NCBI GenBank assembly: GCA_946042585.1
Contig: CAMGDO010000051.1
Location: 1-6,750, forward strand
From: an uncultured Clostridia bacterium
Lineage (GTDB): Bacteria > Bacillota > Clostridia > Christensenellales > Aristaeellaceae
Direction: 5' to 3'
DNA: 6,750 bases
A model generated the notes under the pieces. The model was not told the DNA's origin. It saw only the letters and a list, made by a program, of their open reading frames with translations, and ran no database searches. Shown piece after piece: positions 1 to 6,004 of this stretch. Made by a program: the position numbers and the translations under genes. Each line of letters opens with the position of its first letter. Position 1 is the first letter of the stretch.

Positions 1-15
1 TATAAGAGACAGCAT
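1..15 (-). CDS. Start of a downstream gene overlapping the CNNM gene (only MLSLI visible)
   Basis: An ATG at 15 on the minus strand is preceded by a perfect AGGAGG (23-28) at 7 nt, inside the 3' end of the CNNM frame and in a different frame. Only five codons (MLSLI) are in the window. The hydrophobic beginning would fit a second membrane protein. Tandem DUF21/CBS paralogues are common in Clostridia, but that identity is inference. The alternative is that this is a chance site and the CNNM frame simply continues. Confidence 0.5.
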
Positions 16-1034
16 TTCTTTGCCTCCTCTCCGCCGGTCTTGCGTTCGCCGTCATCCTCATCGTAGATCTCGCCCACGATTTCTTCCAGAATATCCTCCA
101 TCGACAATACGCCCAGAATCCTGCCGTTTTCGCGCACAAACGCCATATGGGTTCTGTGTCCGCTCATGCCCTCAAACACCTGGCTGATGCGCATGTCAGG
201 ATGCACAAAATACGGCCGCACAAGATTTTCGCGCAGGTTGAAATATTCATCCTTCTGAATACGCCACAGGCACCGCACCGAGCGCAGAACACCGATGATA
301 TGATCCAGATCCCCCTCGTACACCGGGAAACGGGAGAACTTGTTGTCAAGCAGCGTCTTTTCCAGCTCTTCGTTGGAAATATCCACCGGGATGGCCACCA
401 CATCCTCGCGCCTTGTCATCACATCGCACGCGCGGATATCGCCAAACTCGATGGCGGACTTGATAATATCCGATTCCTCGCTGTCAATCACGCCGTCCTC
501 TTCCGCATCCTCCACAATGGATGCGAACTCATCCTCTGTCACCGTCGGCACGCTGTCCGCCTGCCGGTTGACCGCTTTTTTGGCCACGCCAGCAAAGCCT
601 GTCAGCAGCATTGCCACAGGCTTGAGAATGATCATTATGACGCGAATGGGCAGGGAAACCCGCAGAATATACCAGTCGCTGTTTGCGCGGGCGATGTTCT
701 TGGGAATCGTCTCGCAGCACAGGAAAACCGTCAGCGTAGTCACAATCGTCGCCACCAGCGAGCCGACGTTGCCGATGGCCTCCACCACCAGCATTGTGGC
801 CACCGATGCGATGGTCACATAGACCACATTGATCATAATCAGCAGCGTGACCACCGCGCGGTCAAACCGGTCAAGAATCCATACGACGCGCGCAGCGCGC
901 TTGTCGCCATCGTCCGCCATCACCTGCATCCGGATGCGGTTGCAGTAAGACAGCGCTGTCTCTGTTCCGGCAAAAAATCCGCCTGCCAGCAACAGACACA
1001 GCAGCAGTATACTTCGTGGGCCCACACTCTCCAT
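1..1034 (-). CDS. CNNM/HlyC-CorC-family DUF21 + CBS-pair membrane protein, 3' end off window
   Basis: This is an integral membrane protein of the family often annotated as hemolysin or CorC-like; characterised members are linked to Mg2+ or other divalent cation transport. About 344 residues are visible. The N-terminus has a hydrophobic helix leading into FFAGTETALS (residues 20-29), the typical DUF21 opening. Two more hydrophobic stretches follow at about residues 60-85 and 90-110, with the segment CCETIPKNIARAN after them, and another at about 125-150. The CBS pair follows, with VMTRREDVVAIPVD starting the first CBS motif and RILGVLSMEDILEEIVGEIYD closing the second. The ATG at 1034 is the first possible start: an in-frame TGA lies four codons upstream. 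The nearest purine-rich site (AAAGGA) is rather far away, at 15 nt. The reading frame is still open at base 1, but a new gene appears to start at 15, so the protein probably ends close by. It would then lack the C-terminal CorC_HlyC domain of full-length relatives. The substrate cannot be told from sequence. Confidence 0.93.
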   Translation of the reverse strand, partial: MESVGPRSILLLCLLLAGGFFAGTETALSYCNRIRMQVMADDGDKRAARVVWILDRFDRAVVTLLIMINVVYVTIASVATMLVVEAIGNVGSLVATIVTTLTVFLCCETIPKNIARANSDWYILRVSLPIRVIMIILKPVAMLLTGFAGVAKKAVNRQADSVPTVTEDEFASIVEDAEEDGVIDSEESDIIKSAIEFGDIRACDVMTRREDVVAIPVDISNEELEKTLLDNKFSRFPVYEGDLDHIIGVLRSVRCLWRIQKDEYFNLRENLVRPYFVHPDMRISQVFEGMSGHRTHMAFVRENGRILGVLSMEDILEEIVGEIYDEDDGERKTGGEEAKKCCLL

Positions 1035-1238
1035 GGAGCGAAATCACTATCCTTTACTGATAAATTTTGGGGGAAATGATTCATATATATATCATATCTG
1101 CGCTCAAATTGCAACAGGCGCTCCTTTATTTCCGCCATATTTTGCAAATTGGTCGTCATCAATAGCTCTTTGCCGTCGGCCAGTCATGCTGCCGGGCCGG
1201 GGTGGCGTCTCTCCCCCATGAATCGATGATATCCACCC
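1035..1238 (-). other. Long 5' leader of the CNNM gene, with stem-loop and upstream ORF
   Basis: The stretch 1035-1388 has no convincing gene. Its left part is the inferred untranslated leader of the CNNM mRNA. It contains a stem-loop (1105-1151): a 10-bp arm with one mismatch (CAATTTGCAA with TTGCAATTTG), then an inner GGCG/CGCC pairing. Near the 5' end lie GC-rich segments able to form short stems (CGGCC with GGCCG). A TTG/ATG open frame begins at 1162/1159 and runs to 920, overlapping the CNNM start in another frame; its ribosome site is weak. A TA-dinucleotide run lies at about 1083-1092. I do not recognise a known riboswitch class. The rest (1239-1388) holds the divergent promoter and the serine hydrolase upstream region. 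Confidence 0.45.
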
Positions 1239-1244
1239 AATTAT

Positions 1245-1273
1245 ATTATAGCAAGCGTTCCATGGCTCGTCAA
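1245..1273 (-). promoter_or_regulatory. Strong sigma-A-type promoter for the CNNM gene
   Basis: Read on the minus strand, TTGACG (1268-1273) and TATAAT (1245-1250) are separated by exactly 17 bp. The -10 is preceded by TGC, giving an extended -10 (TGnTATAAT). That is 11 of 12 consensus bases plus the extension. Transcription would begin near 1238, leaving an untranslated leader of about 200 nt before the ATG at 1034. It points away from the plus-strand serine hydrolase gene, whose own promoter I could not identify with confidence. Confidence 0.82.
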
Positions 1274-1388
1274 GCATTCTGCCCTGCGGTTATTCTGCTT
1301 TCCGGCAGGAAAACGCCCCCCGCCTGTCGAAATGCTTTCGCATCAATCCGCCGCTACATCAAGATCATATGGAAAGGGACTGAAGAAA

Positions 1389-2528
1389 ATGAATTTTTCA
1401 CAGGTTGACGAGTTTCTGAACATGCTCCACACCCGGCGCGGAAAAGCCGGTCTGGATCTCGCCATTTATCTGGACGGCGAGCCCGTATACCGCCGTCAGC
1501 TGGGCATGGCCGATTGCGAGCACGGCGTTCCCATCGGCCATGATACGCTCTACCGCATGTTTTCCATGACCAAGCCCATCACCTGCCTGGCCATGCTGCA
1601 GCTCTATGAGCAGGGCAAATTTCTCCTTTCCGATCCCGTGGGCGTGTATCTGCCCGAGTTCATGCATCTGAATGTTGCGCATCGCCAGCCGACGGAATGC
1701 GCATCCATGACGCTGCATCACCTGTTCACCATGACCAGCGGTCTCACCTACAATCTGGAAACCGAGCCGCTGCAGAAGCTCTATCGCGAGCGCCCGGATT
1801 TCACCACCCGCGAGTTCGTGCAGGCCATTGCGAAATCGCCTCTGGCCTTCCAGCCCGGCGAGCACTGGTATTACAGCCTGTCGCACGATGTGCTGGCTGC
1901 CGTGGTGGAGGTCATTTCGGGTCAGCGCTTCAGCGATTATCTCAAGGAGCATATTTTTGAGCCTCTGGGCATGAAGGACACCTATTTCTGGCTGCCGCAG
2001 AGTGAAATGCACCGCGCGTGCGTGCGGTATCATTATGACTACGACCATCATGAATTCGTCCGCGACCCGGGCGAAACCGACACCCAGCGCTTCAACACCT
2101 ATCAGCGCAGCTGCAATTTTGAAAGCGGCGGTGCAGGGCTTACGACCACCGTGGATGATTACGCCCGGTTTGCCAACATGCTCACGCGGCTTGGCACAGC
2201 GCCGGACGGCACGCGCATCATCGCGGAAGGCACGCTCAACATGATGCGTGAGAATCATCTGGCCGGTCAGCAGCAGCAGGATTTCAACTGGATTCAGTTC
2301 CACGGCTATGGCTATGGTCTGGGCGTGCGCACACTGATCAACCGCGCCGCGGCAGGTTCGCCAGGCTCTCTGGGAGAATTTGGCTGGGCAGGCGCCGCCG
2401 GCACCTATCTGCTATGCGATCCCGCCAGAAATCTCACGGTCGTTTACGCGCAGCAGGCCACGCCGAATGACGAAATCTTCGTTCAGCCGCGCCTGCGCAA
2501 TATGATTTACGCCGCCCTTGAATACTGA
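1389..2528 (+). CDS. Serine hydrolase, beta-lactamase/EstB-like fold
   Basis: A 379-aa protein of the class C beta-lactamase-like superfamily, which includes esterases, DD-peptidases and lactamases. The catalytic SxxK is S59-M-T-K62 (in LYRMFSMTKPIT). The second motif is Y162-S-L rather than YxN, as in EstB-type esterases. The third is W333-A-G-A-A-G-T339, the form that replaces the lactamase KTG box in those esterases. The supporting segment HHLFTMTSGLTY lies between the first two motifs. These features favour an esterase or peptidase-like hydrolase over a true beta-lactamase; the substrate is unknown. There is no signal peptide, so it should act in the cytosol. The start at 1389 is preferred: MNFSQVDEFL is the usual beginning, with purine-rich AAAGGGACTGAAGAAA just before it. 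An in-frame ATG at 1332 would add 19 residues unlike the family. The gene stands alone, is convergent with uppP and ends in its own terminator. Confidence 0.92.
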   Translation: MNFSQVDEFLNMLHTRRGKAGLDLAIYLDGEPVYRRQLGMADCEHGVPIGHDTLYRMFSMTKPITCLAMLQLYEQGKFLLSDPVGVYLPEFMHLNVAHRQPTECASMTLHHLFTMTSGLTYNLETEPLQKLYRERPDFTTREFVQAIAKSPLAFQPGEHWYYSLSHDVLAAVVEVISGQRFSDYLKEHIFEPLGMKDTYFWLPQSEMHRACVRYHYDYDHHEFVRDPGETDTQRFNTYQRSCNFESGGAGLTTTVDDYARFANMLTRLGTAPDGTRIIAEGTLNMMRENHLAGQQQQDFNWIQFHGYGYGLGVRTLINRAAAGSPGSLGEFGWAGAAGTYLLCDPARNLTVVYAQQATPNDEIFVQPRLRNMIYAALEY

Positions 2529-2543
2529 TTCCATAGCAAATAC

Positions 2544-2580
2544 AATGGGGTGTCTCGCATGAGACACCCCATTTTTGTTT
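2544..2580 (+). terminator. Intrinsic terminator of the serine hydrolase gene, possibly bidirectional
   Basis: A perfect 13-bp stem (2544-2556 with 2561-2573, core GGGGTGTCTC / GAGACACCCC) with a GCAT loop is followed by ATTTTTGTTT. It begins 15 bp after the serine hydrolase stop. Read on the minus strand it lies 38 bp beyond the uppP stop and is followed by a weaker GTATTTGC. It may therefore end both converging transcripts. Confidence 0.93.
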
Positions 2581-2611
2581 CTGATTCCGCCTCAGCCTGT
2601 GCCATTAAGCA

Positions 2612-3442
2612 TCACAGCCCCAGCGCAAACCAGAGAAACACCGCGGCGCCCAGCACAATGCGATAGATGCCGAACACGCGGAAGGAATGCGTGCGCACAT
2701 AATCCACCAGCGCGCGGATAGCCAGCAGGGAAACCACAAACGCTACCGCGCAGCCCGTCAACAGAATCGCCCATTCCATCCCCGTCATCGCTGCGCCCTC
2801 CAGCACGAATTTCAGCCCCTTGAGCAGGCTGGCGCCCAGCATGGTGGGAATGGCCATAAAGAAGGAGAACTCCGCCGCCGTGGTGCGGCTCAGCCCCAGC
2901 AGCATGGCGCCGATGATGGTGCTGCCGCTGCGCGACGTGCCCGGAATGATCGACAGCACCTGAAAGCAGCCCACCAGAAAAGCTGTTTTATAGCTGATGT
3001 CCTGCGTGCTTTGAATGCGATGGCGATGCTTGCCCGCACCCAGCTGATCGATAAACAGAAAGATAACACCATAGAGCACCAGTGTGATTGCCACGGTGAT
3101 ATAGTTATAGAAATTCGCTTCAAACCAGTCGTCCAGCAACACGCCAATCACGCCGGAAGGAATGACCGCGACAATCACCTTCATCCACAAAGACCAGGTA
3201 TCGCGGCGCTGCTGCGCGCTCTTGGACGGCGAAAACGGATTCAGCCGCCCGAAATACAGCACCAGCACCGCCAGAATGGAGCCAAACTGAATGACGACGC
3301 GAAACATTTCCATAAAAGCATCGGATACATCCAGATGAATCAGCTCATTGAGCAGAATCATATGCCCCGTCGAGCTGACCGGCAGCCATTCGGTCACTCC
3401 CTGCACAATGCCCAGCAGAATCGTTTTGAGAATTTCCAGCAT
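2612..3442 (-). CDS. uppP: Undecaprenyl-diphosphatase UppP (BacA family)
   Basis: An integral membrane phosphatase that dephosphorylates undecaprenyl diphosphate. It regenerates the lipid carrier for peptidoglycan and other wall polymers, and overproduction is associated with bacitracin resistance. At 276 aa it has the family's usual length. Both signature regions are intact: QGVTEWLPVSSTGH (residues 14-27), with the conserved Glu, Ser and His, and PGTSRSGST (167-175), with the conserved Arg. Several hydrophobic segments follow, and the C-terminus ends in a hydrophobic helix. The ATG at 3442 has GGGAGG 5 nt upstream, inside the 18-bp gap after parB, so the two genes are almost certainly cotranscribed. 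Wall-carrier recycling in a chromosome-partitioning operon is a useful context marker but says nothing new about the enzyme. The assignment is firm. Confidence 0.97.
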   Translation of the reverse strand: MLEILKTILLGIVQGVTEWLPVSSTGHMILLNELIHLDVSDAFMEMFRVVIQFGSILAVLVLYFGRLNPFSPSKSAQQRRDTWSLWMKVIVAVIPSGVIGVLLDDWFEANFYNYITVAITLVLYGVIFLFIDQLGAGKHRHRIQSTQDISYKTAFLVGCFQVLSIIPGTSRSGSTIIGAMLLGLSRTTAAEFSFFMAIPTMLGASLLKGLKFVLEGAAMTGMEWAILLTGCAVAFVVSLLAIRALVDYVRTHSFRVFGIYRIVLGAAVFLWFALGL

Positions 3443-3460
3443 GTCTGCCTCCCGTTATGC

Positions 3461-4309
3461 TTATTCGCGTTCCAGCCGTTCCATCGCCTCATAGATTGCT
3501 TCCAGCTCATCCTCGCAGTTGTACTGCAGCACAATCCTGCCGCGCTTGAGATTGCCGCGCAGCATGGTGCGCACGCCCAGCACGCGCTGAAGCCGTGTCT
3601 GCATGTCCTCAAGCTCCACCAGCAGCGGAGTTTCTTTCTTCTTCGGCGCAGGCGCAGCCGCTTTTTCCATGGCCAGCCTCTCCATTTCGCGCACAGAAAG
3701 CCCCTCTTCCACGGCGCGTCTGGCCAGCGCAAGCTGCCCTGAAGCATCCTCCATGCCCGCCAGCACGCGCGCGTGCCCGGCAGAAAGCGCGCCGGTTCTG
3801 ACCAGCTGCTGAATCTCCTCCGGCAGCGAAAGCAGCCGCAGCAGATTAGCCACCGCAGGGCGCGAGCGCCCCACGCGCTTGGCCGCCAGCTCCTGCGTAT
3901 AGCCGCAGCTGTCCATCAGCGCGCGAATGCCCGCCGCTTCCTCGATGGGGTTGAGATCCTCGCGCTGCAGGTTTTCAATCAGTGCCGCTTCCATGCGTTC
4001 CTGTTCACTCATATCGCGCACCACGCAGGGCACGCTGTACAGCCCCGCCATGCGCGCCGCGCGGTATCGCCTTTCCCCCGCTACAATGCGGTAGCGCGCG
4101 CCGCAGGATACCACCAGCAGCGGCTGCAGCACGCCCGCCTGGCGAATGCTCTCCGCCAGCGCTTCCAGCGCCTCCCGGTCAAAATCCCTTCTGGGCTGAT
4201 CAGGATTGGGGTCAATCTCGCTCAGCGCAATTTCCGTGGTGCCTGCGGGCATATCCGATTCCGGCAGCAGGATATCCAGCCCGCGGCCGAGTCCTTTCTT
4301 CGTCGCCAT
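3461..4309 (-). CDS. parB: Chromosome-partitioning protein ParB (Spo0J-like)
   Basis: A 282-aa centromere-binding CTPase. It loads at parS sites, spreads as a clamp and recruits SMC/condensin while stimulating ParA. The N-terminus KKGLGRGLDILL (4-15) is the usual ParA-contacting start. The ParB/Sulfiredoxin-like domain follows (about 25-115), with GERRYRAAR (78-86) as the CTP-binding box and ENLQREDLNPIEEA (112-125). The helix-turn-helix (about 137-163) includes VGRSRPAVANLLRLL. A linker rich in Ala and Lys (about 213-222) leads to the C-terminal dimerisation domain. AGGAGG (4320-4325) lies 10 nt before the ATG, in the 29-bp gap after parA. No canonical parS palindrome was seen in this window. 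A Noc paralogue is possible in principle, but the pairing with parA favours ParB. Confidence 0.97.
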   Translation of the reverse strand: MATKKGLGRGLDILLPESDMPAGTTEIALSEIDPNPDQPRRDFDREALEALAESIRQAGVLQPLLVVSCGARYRIVAGERRYRAARMAGLYSVPCVVRDMSEQERMEAALIENLQREDLNPIEEAAGIRALMDSCGYTQELAAKRVGRSRPAVANLLRLLSLPEEIQQLVRTGALSAGHARVLAGMEDASGQLALARRAVEEGLSVREMERLAMEKAAAPAPKKKETPLLVELEDMQTRLQRVLGVRTMLRGNLKRGRIVLQYNCEDELEAIYEAMERLERE

Positions 4310-4338
4310 GAAAGCGCTTCCTCCTTGGCATTCTGTCC

Positions 4339-5109
4339 TTATTTCACGCGTTCGCCATTGCGGGCCAGCACCTCGCGCGCAAGCGATCGGTAGGCCTCCG
4401 CGCCCGTGGAGCGCGGATCATAACGATTGATGGGCAGCGCGTGGCTGGGCGCCTCTCCCAGACGCACATTGCGCGGAACGGTGGTGGCAAACACCTTGCC
4501 CTTGAAATGCTTTTTCACCTGCGCCACCACCTGAAGGCCCAGGTTCGTGCGGCCGTCCAGCATGGTCAGCAGCACGCCCTCCACCTCAAGCGCCGGGTTC
4601 AGGCCGCGCTTGACGCGCGTCACCGTATCCATCAGGCTTCGCACACCCTCCAGCGCATAGTATTCGCACTGGATCGGAATCAGCACGCTGTTGGCCGCCG
4701 TAAGGGCGTTGATGGTGAGCAATCCCAGCGATGGCGGGCAGTCAATCAGCACATAATCATACTGCTCCTTGAGTTCTCGCAGCGCTGCACGCAGGCGATA
4801 TTCGCGCCGCTCCAGCCCCACCATCTCCACCTCGGCTGCCGCCAGCCGGATATCGGATGGCAGAACGCTCATGCCGGACGTATCCGTCTGCACCACGCTG
4901 TTTTGCGCCGTCGCTATGCCCAGCAGCACCTCATACAGCGTCGCGCCCTGAATTTTTGCGCCTGCGCCGCTGGATGCGTTGCCCTGCGGATCGGCGTCAA
5001 TCAGCAGCGTTTTTTTGCCCAGCTCCGCCAGGCATGCGCTCAGGTTCACCGCCGTGGTCGTTTTTCCCACGCCGCCCTTCTGATTGGTAATGGCAATGAT
5101 TTTTCCCAC
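4339..5109 (-). CDS. parA: Chromosome-partitioning ATPase ParA (Soj-like), GTG start
   Basis: A 256-aa deviant-Walker ATPase. The ATP-bound dimer binds DNA non-specifically, ParB triggers hydrolysis, and in Bacillus the homologue Soj also regulates DnaA. The deviant Walker A is K11-G-G-V-G-K16-T-T, where K11 is the signature lysine. Walker A' is LLIDADPQGN (35-44) and Walker B is YVLIDCPPS (119-127, D123). Further conserved blocks are QCEYYALEG, VLLTMLDGRTNLG and VPRNVRLGEAPSH. Length and N-terminus (MGKIIAITNQKGG) match Bacillus Soj, which fixes the start as the GTG at 5109. AAGGA (5118-5122) lies 8 nt upstream. The 54-bp gap to the upstream gene is A+T-rich but has no convincing -35, so transcription probably comes from the gene before it. 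Confidence 0.98.
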   Translation of the reverse strand: MGKIIAITNQKGGVGKTTTAVNLSACLAELGKKTLLIDADPQGNASSGAGAKIQGATLYEVLLGIATAQNSVVQTDTSGMSVLPSDIRLAAAEVEMVGLERREYRLRAALRELKEQYDYVLIDCPPSLGLLTINALTAANSVLIPIQCEYYALEGVRSLMDTVTRVKRGLNPALEVEGVLLTMLDGRTNLGLQVVAQVKKHFKGKVFATTVPRNVRLGEAPSHALPINRYDPRSTGAEAYRSLAREVLARNGERVK

Positions 5110-5163
5110 TGAAGCTTTCCTTCTTTTATTATGATGTTATAATTGTGTTATTGTATTTTCCGC

Positions 5164-5658
5164 TCAGGCGCTGCCTGAAGGTTCATCCAGCCATGAGCGC
5201 CAGCGAAACGGCGCATGCCCCTCACGAACCGTGCGGGCAATAAACGCGCGCTCATCCGGGGTTTGAAATGCGGCGAAATCGACATACAGCGCGCGCAGGG
5301 CGGAGAGGCTGTCATGCGTCATGGCAAAATACCGCAGGCGCTGGCAGTTGAACGCGCTGTGCACCCACCGCTGCAGCTGAAGATACATCAGCTCATCCGC
5401 CATCACGGCAAAGTCGTCCACATACACGCGCATCCTGCGCCCATCGTCCAGCTGCACGCGCATTTGGCCGCGCGTAAGGTCATGCACCGTCCGAAACAGC
5501 ATTTCGTCCAGCGTTTCGCTCAGCTGCGCAAGATCGTCCTTTGTGTCGTCAAAAGAAAAAAGCACGTCCGCCGTCCGCTGTGCAACGTCGCAGCAGTTCA
5601 GCAGCGCCTGCCCAAGCCATGGCCGCAGCAGCGCCTTCACCCTTTCCTCGTCCGACAT
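5164..5658 (-). CDS. Uncharacterised 164-aa protein between oriC and parA
   Basis: I do not recognise this protein. It is soluble-looking, with no signal peptide or membrane segment. The N-terminal half is acidic and probably helical (SDEERVKALLRPWLGQALL, then FDDTKDDLAQLSETLDEMLF). A short probable strand pair (MRVQLDDGRRMRVYVDD) comes next, followed by a helical region with several Trp, Tyr and Phe residues. The C-terminus is basic and aromatic (FRWRSWLDEP). Translation looks real: GGAGG (5666-5670) sits 7 nt before the ATG, and a candidate promoter lies 30 bp further up. Its stop (TGA) lies in a small inverted repeat (5164-5169 / 5173-5178) that lacks a U-tract, so read-through into parA is expected. 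Position next to the origin and cotranscription with parAB suggest, but do not show, a role in replication or segregation. Confidence 0.8.
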   Translation of the reverse strand: MSDEERVKALLRPWLGQALLNCCDVAQRTADVLFSFDDTKDDLAQLSETLDEMLFRTVHDLTRGQMRVQLDDGRRMRVYVDDFAVMADELMYLQLQRWVHSAFNCQRLRYFAMTHDSLSALRALYVDFAAFQTPDERAFIARTVREGHAPFRWRSWLDEPSGSA

Positions 5659-5688
5659 GCTCTTGCCTCCCCAGTACGCGCTTGTATC

Positions 5689-5717
5689 ATGCTATCACAT
5701 TTGGCAGCTTTTGTCCA
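5689..5717 (-). promoter_or_regulatory. Candidate promoter of the 164-aa gene-parA-parB-uppP operon
   Basis: On the minus strand, TGGACA (5712-5717) and TAGCAT (5689-5694) are 17 bp apart, matching 5 of 6 and 4 of 6 consensus bases. The inferred start near 5682 would give a short leader of about 24 nt before the ATG at 5658. The -35 lies inside a degenerate DnaA box on the plus strand (TTGTCCACC, 5711-5719; 7 of 9), so DnaA could interfere with transcription. That regulatory link is inference. Confidence 0.5.
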
Positions 5718-5737
5718 CCGTGCGCTTTTGTGAAAAC

Positions 5738-5818
5738 TGACGAAAAAAAATTTTTCTGAAAATAATTCTTTCGTAACAATTTGATAATTTCGTCATTATG
5801 CGTATATTCATACGTTTT
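5738..5818. other. A+T-rich segment, candidate DNA unwinding element
   Basis: The segment includes an A8T5 run at 5743-5755 and then mostly A and T to about 5818. An 8-bp perfect inverted repeat (TGACGAAA 5738-5745, TTTCGTCA 5788-5795) brackets the core. A small hairpin (CGTAT 5801-5805 / ATACG 5810-5814) lies at the right side. The contrast with the GC-rich surroundings is striking. I could not identify a clear run of DnaA-trios, so the unwinding role rests on composition and position. Confidence 0.55.
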
Positions 5819-5824
5819 CATCCA

Positions 5825-5875
5825 CTATCCCCTCCGTTTCTTGTGTCGGCGGTCGTCCGCCTCCACAAGGGATAG
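5825..5875. repeat. Imperfect hairpin or cruciform in oriC
   Basis: CTTGTG (5840-5845) pairs with CACAAG (5864-5869). Inside it, GGCGG pairs with CCGCC around a TCGT loop after a 2x2 mismatch. An outer CTATCC (5825-5830) can pair with GGATAG (5870-5875), leaving a bulge on the left. No U-tract follows on either strand, so it does not look like a terminator. Its function is unknown. Confidence 0.6.
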
Positions 5876-5921
5876 AACAACGATCACGCGTTCGCGTTAT
5901 ACTCATGCGCAGCATTCATTT

Positions 5922-5930
5922 TGTGGATAA
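5922..5930 (-). promoter_or_regulatory. Perfect DnaA box (inverted)
   Basis: TGTGGATAA on the plus strand is a perfect TTATCCACA on the minus strand. It is the left half of a 12-bp perfect inverted repeat whose right half contains the box at 6005-6013. It lies directly upstream of the candidate promoter that starts at 5934. Confidence 0.92.
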
Positions 5931-5933
5931 CTC

Positions 5934-5962
5934 TTGCGTTTTTGCCATAAATCTGCTATCAT
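5934..5962 (+). promoter_or_regulatory. Candidate plus-strand promoter within oriC, upstream of dnaA
   Basis: TTGCGT (5934-5939) and TATCAT (5957-5962) are separated by 17 bp, matching 3 of 6 and 5 of 6 consensus bases. It lies between the inverted DnaA box and the two direct boxes, an arrangement suited to DnaA autoregulation. Transcripts would begin near 5969 and meet the terminator-like hairpin at 6018 before reaching dnaA. The weak -35 keeps confidence moderate. Confidence 0.4.
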
Positions 5963-5990
5963 AGTCACGTCAATCGGACAGGTCGGCGGT

Positions 5991-5999
5991 TTATCCACA
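5991..5999 (+). promoter_or_regulatory. Perfect DnaA box (direct, first of pair)
   Basis: This is an exact TTATCCACA. It lies 14 bp, start to start, from the next box in the same orientation, so the two sites can load DnaA on neighbouring helical faces. It lies downstream of the candidate promoter at 5934-5962. Confidence 0.93.
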
Positions 6000-6004
6000 G
6001 TGAG

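Noticed and set aside
147..1079. 310-codon plus-strand open frame opposite the CNNM gene
   Set aside because: The minus strand encodes a coherent DUF21/CBS protein. The plus translation is His-rich and without domain features.
1035..1238. Known riboswitch (M-box, yybP-ykoY, ZTP, c-di-GMP, THF)
   Set aside because: A CATGACTGGC fragment recalls part of the ZTP class, but the remaining conserved parts are absent. No other class consensus could be matched by eye.
1279..1308. CTGCC/GGCAG inverted repeat upstream of the serine hydrolase
   Set aside because: Five pairs over a 20-nt loop are expected by chance in GC-rich DNA, and there is no adjacent promoter of quality.
1398..2303. Long minus-strand open frame (301 codons) opposite the serine hydrolase gene
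   Set aside because: The plus-strand frame carries intact SxxK and WAGAAGT motifs. The opposite frame has no recognisable domain and follows from GC-rich third positions.
2687..3742. 351-codon plus-strand open frame across uppP and parB
   Set aside because: It spans two firmly identified minus-strand genes. Its translation is rich in His, Gln and Arg, typical of an antisense shadow.
4441..5112. Plus-strand open frame opposite parA
   Set aside because: ParA is unmistakable on the minus strand; the plus frame is its complement shadow.
5164..5178. Inverted repeat TCAGGC/GCCTGA at the end of the 164-aa gene as a terminator
   Set aside because: The stem is only 6 bp and no T-rich tract follows on the minus strand, so it probably does not stop transcription before parA.
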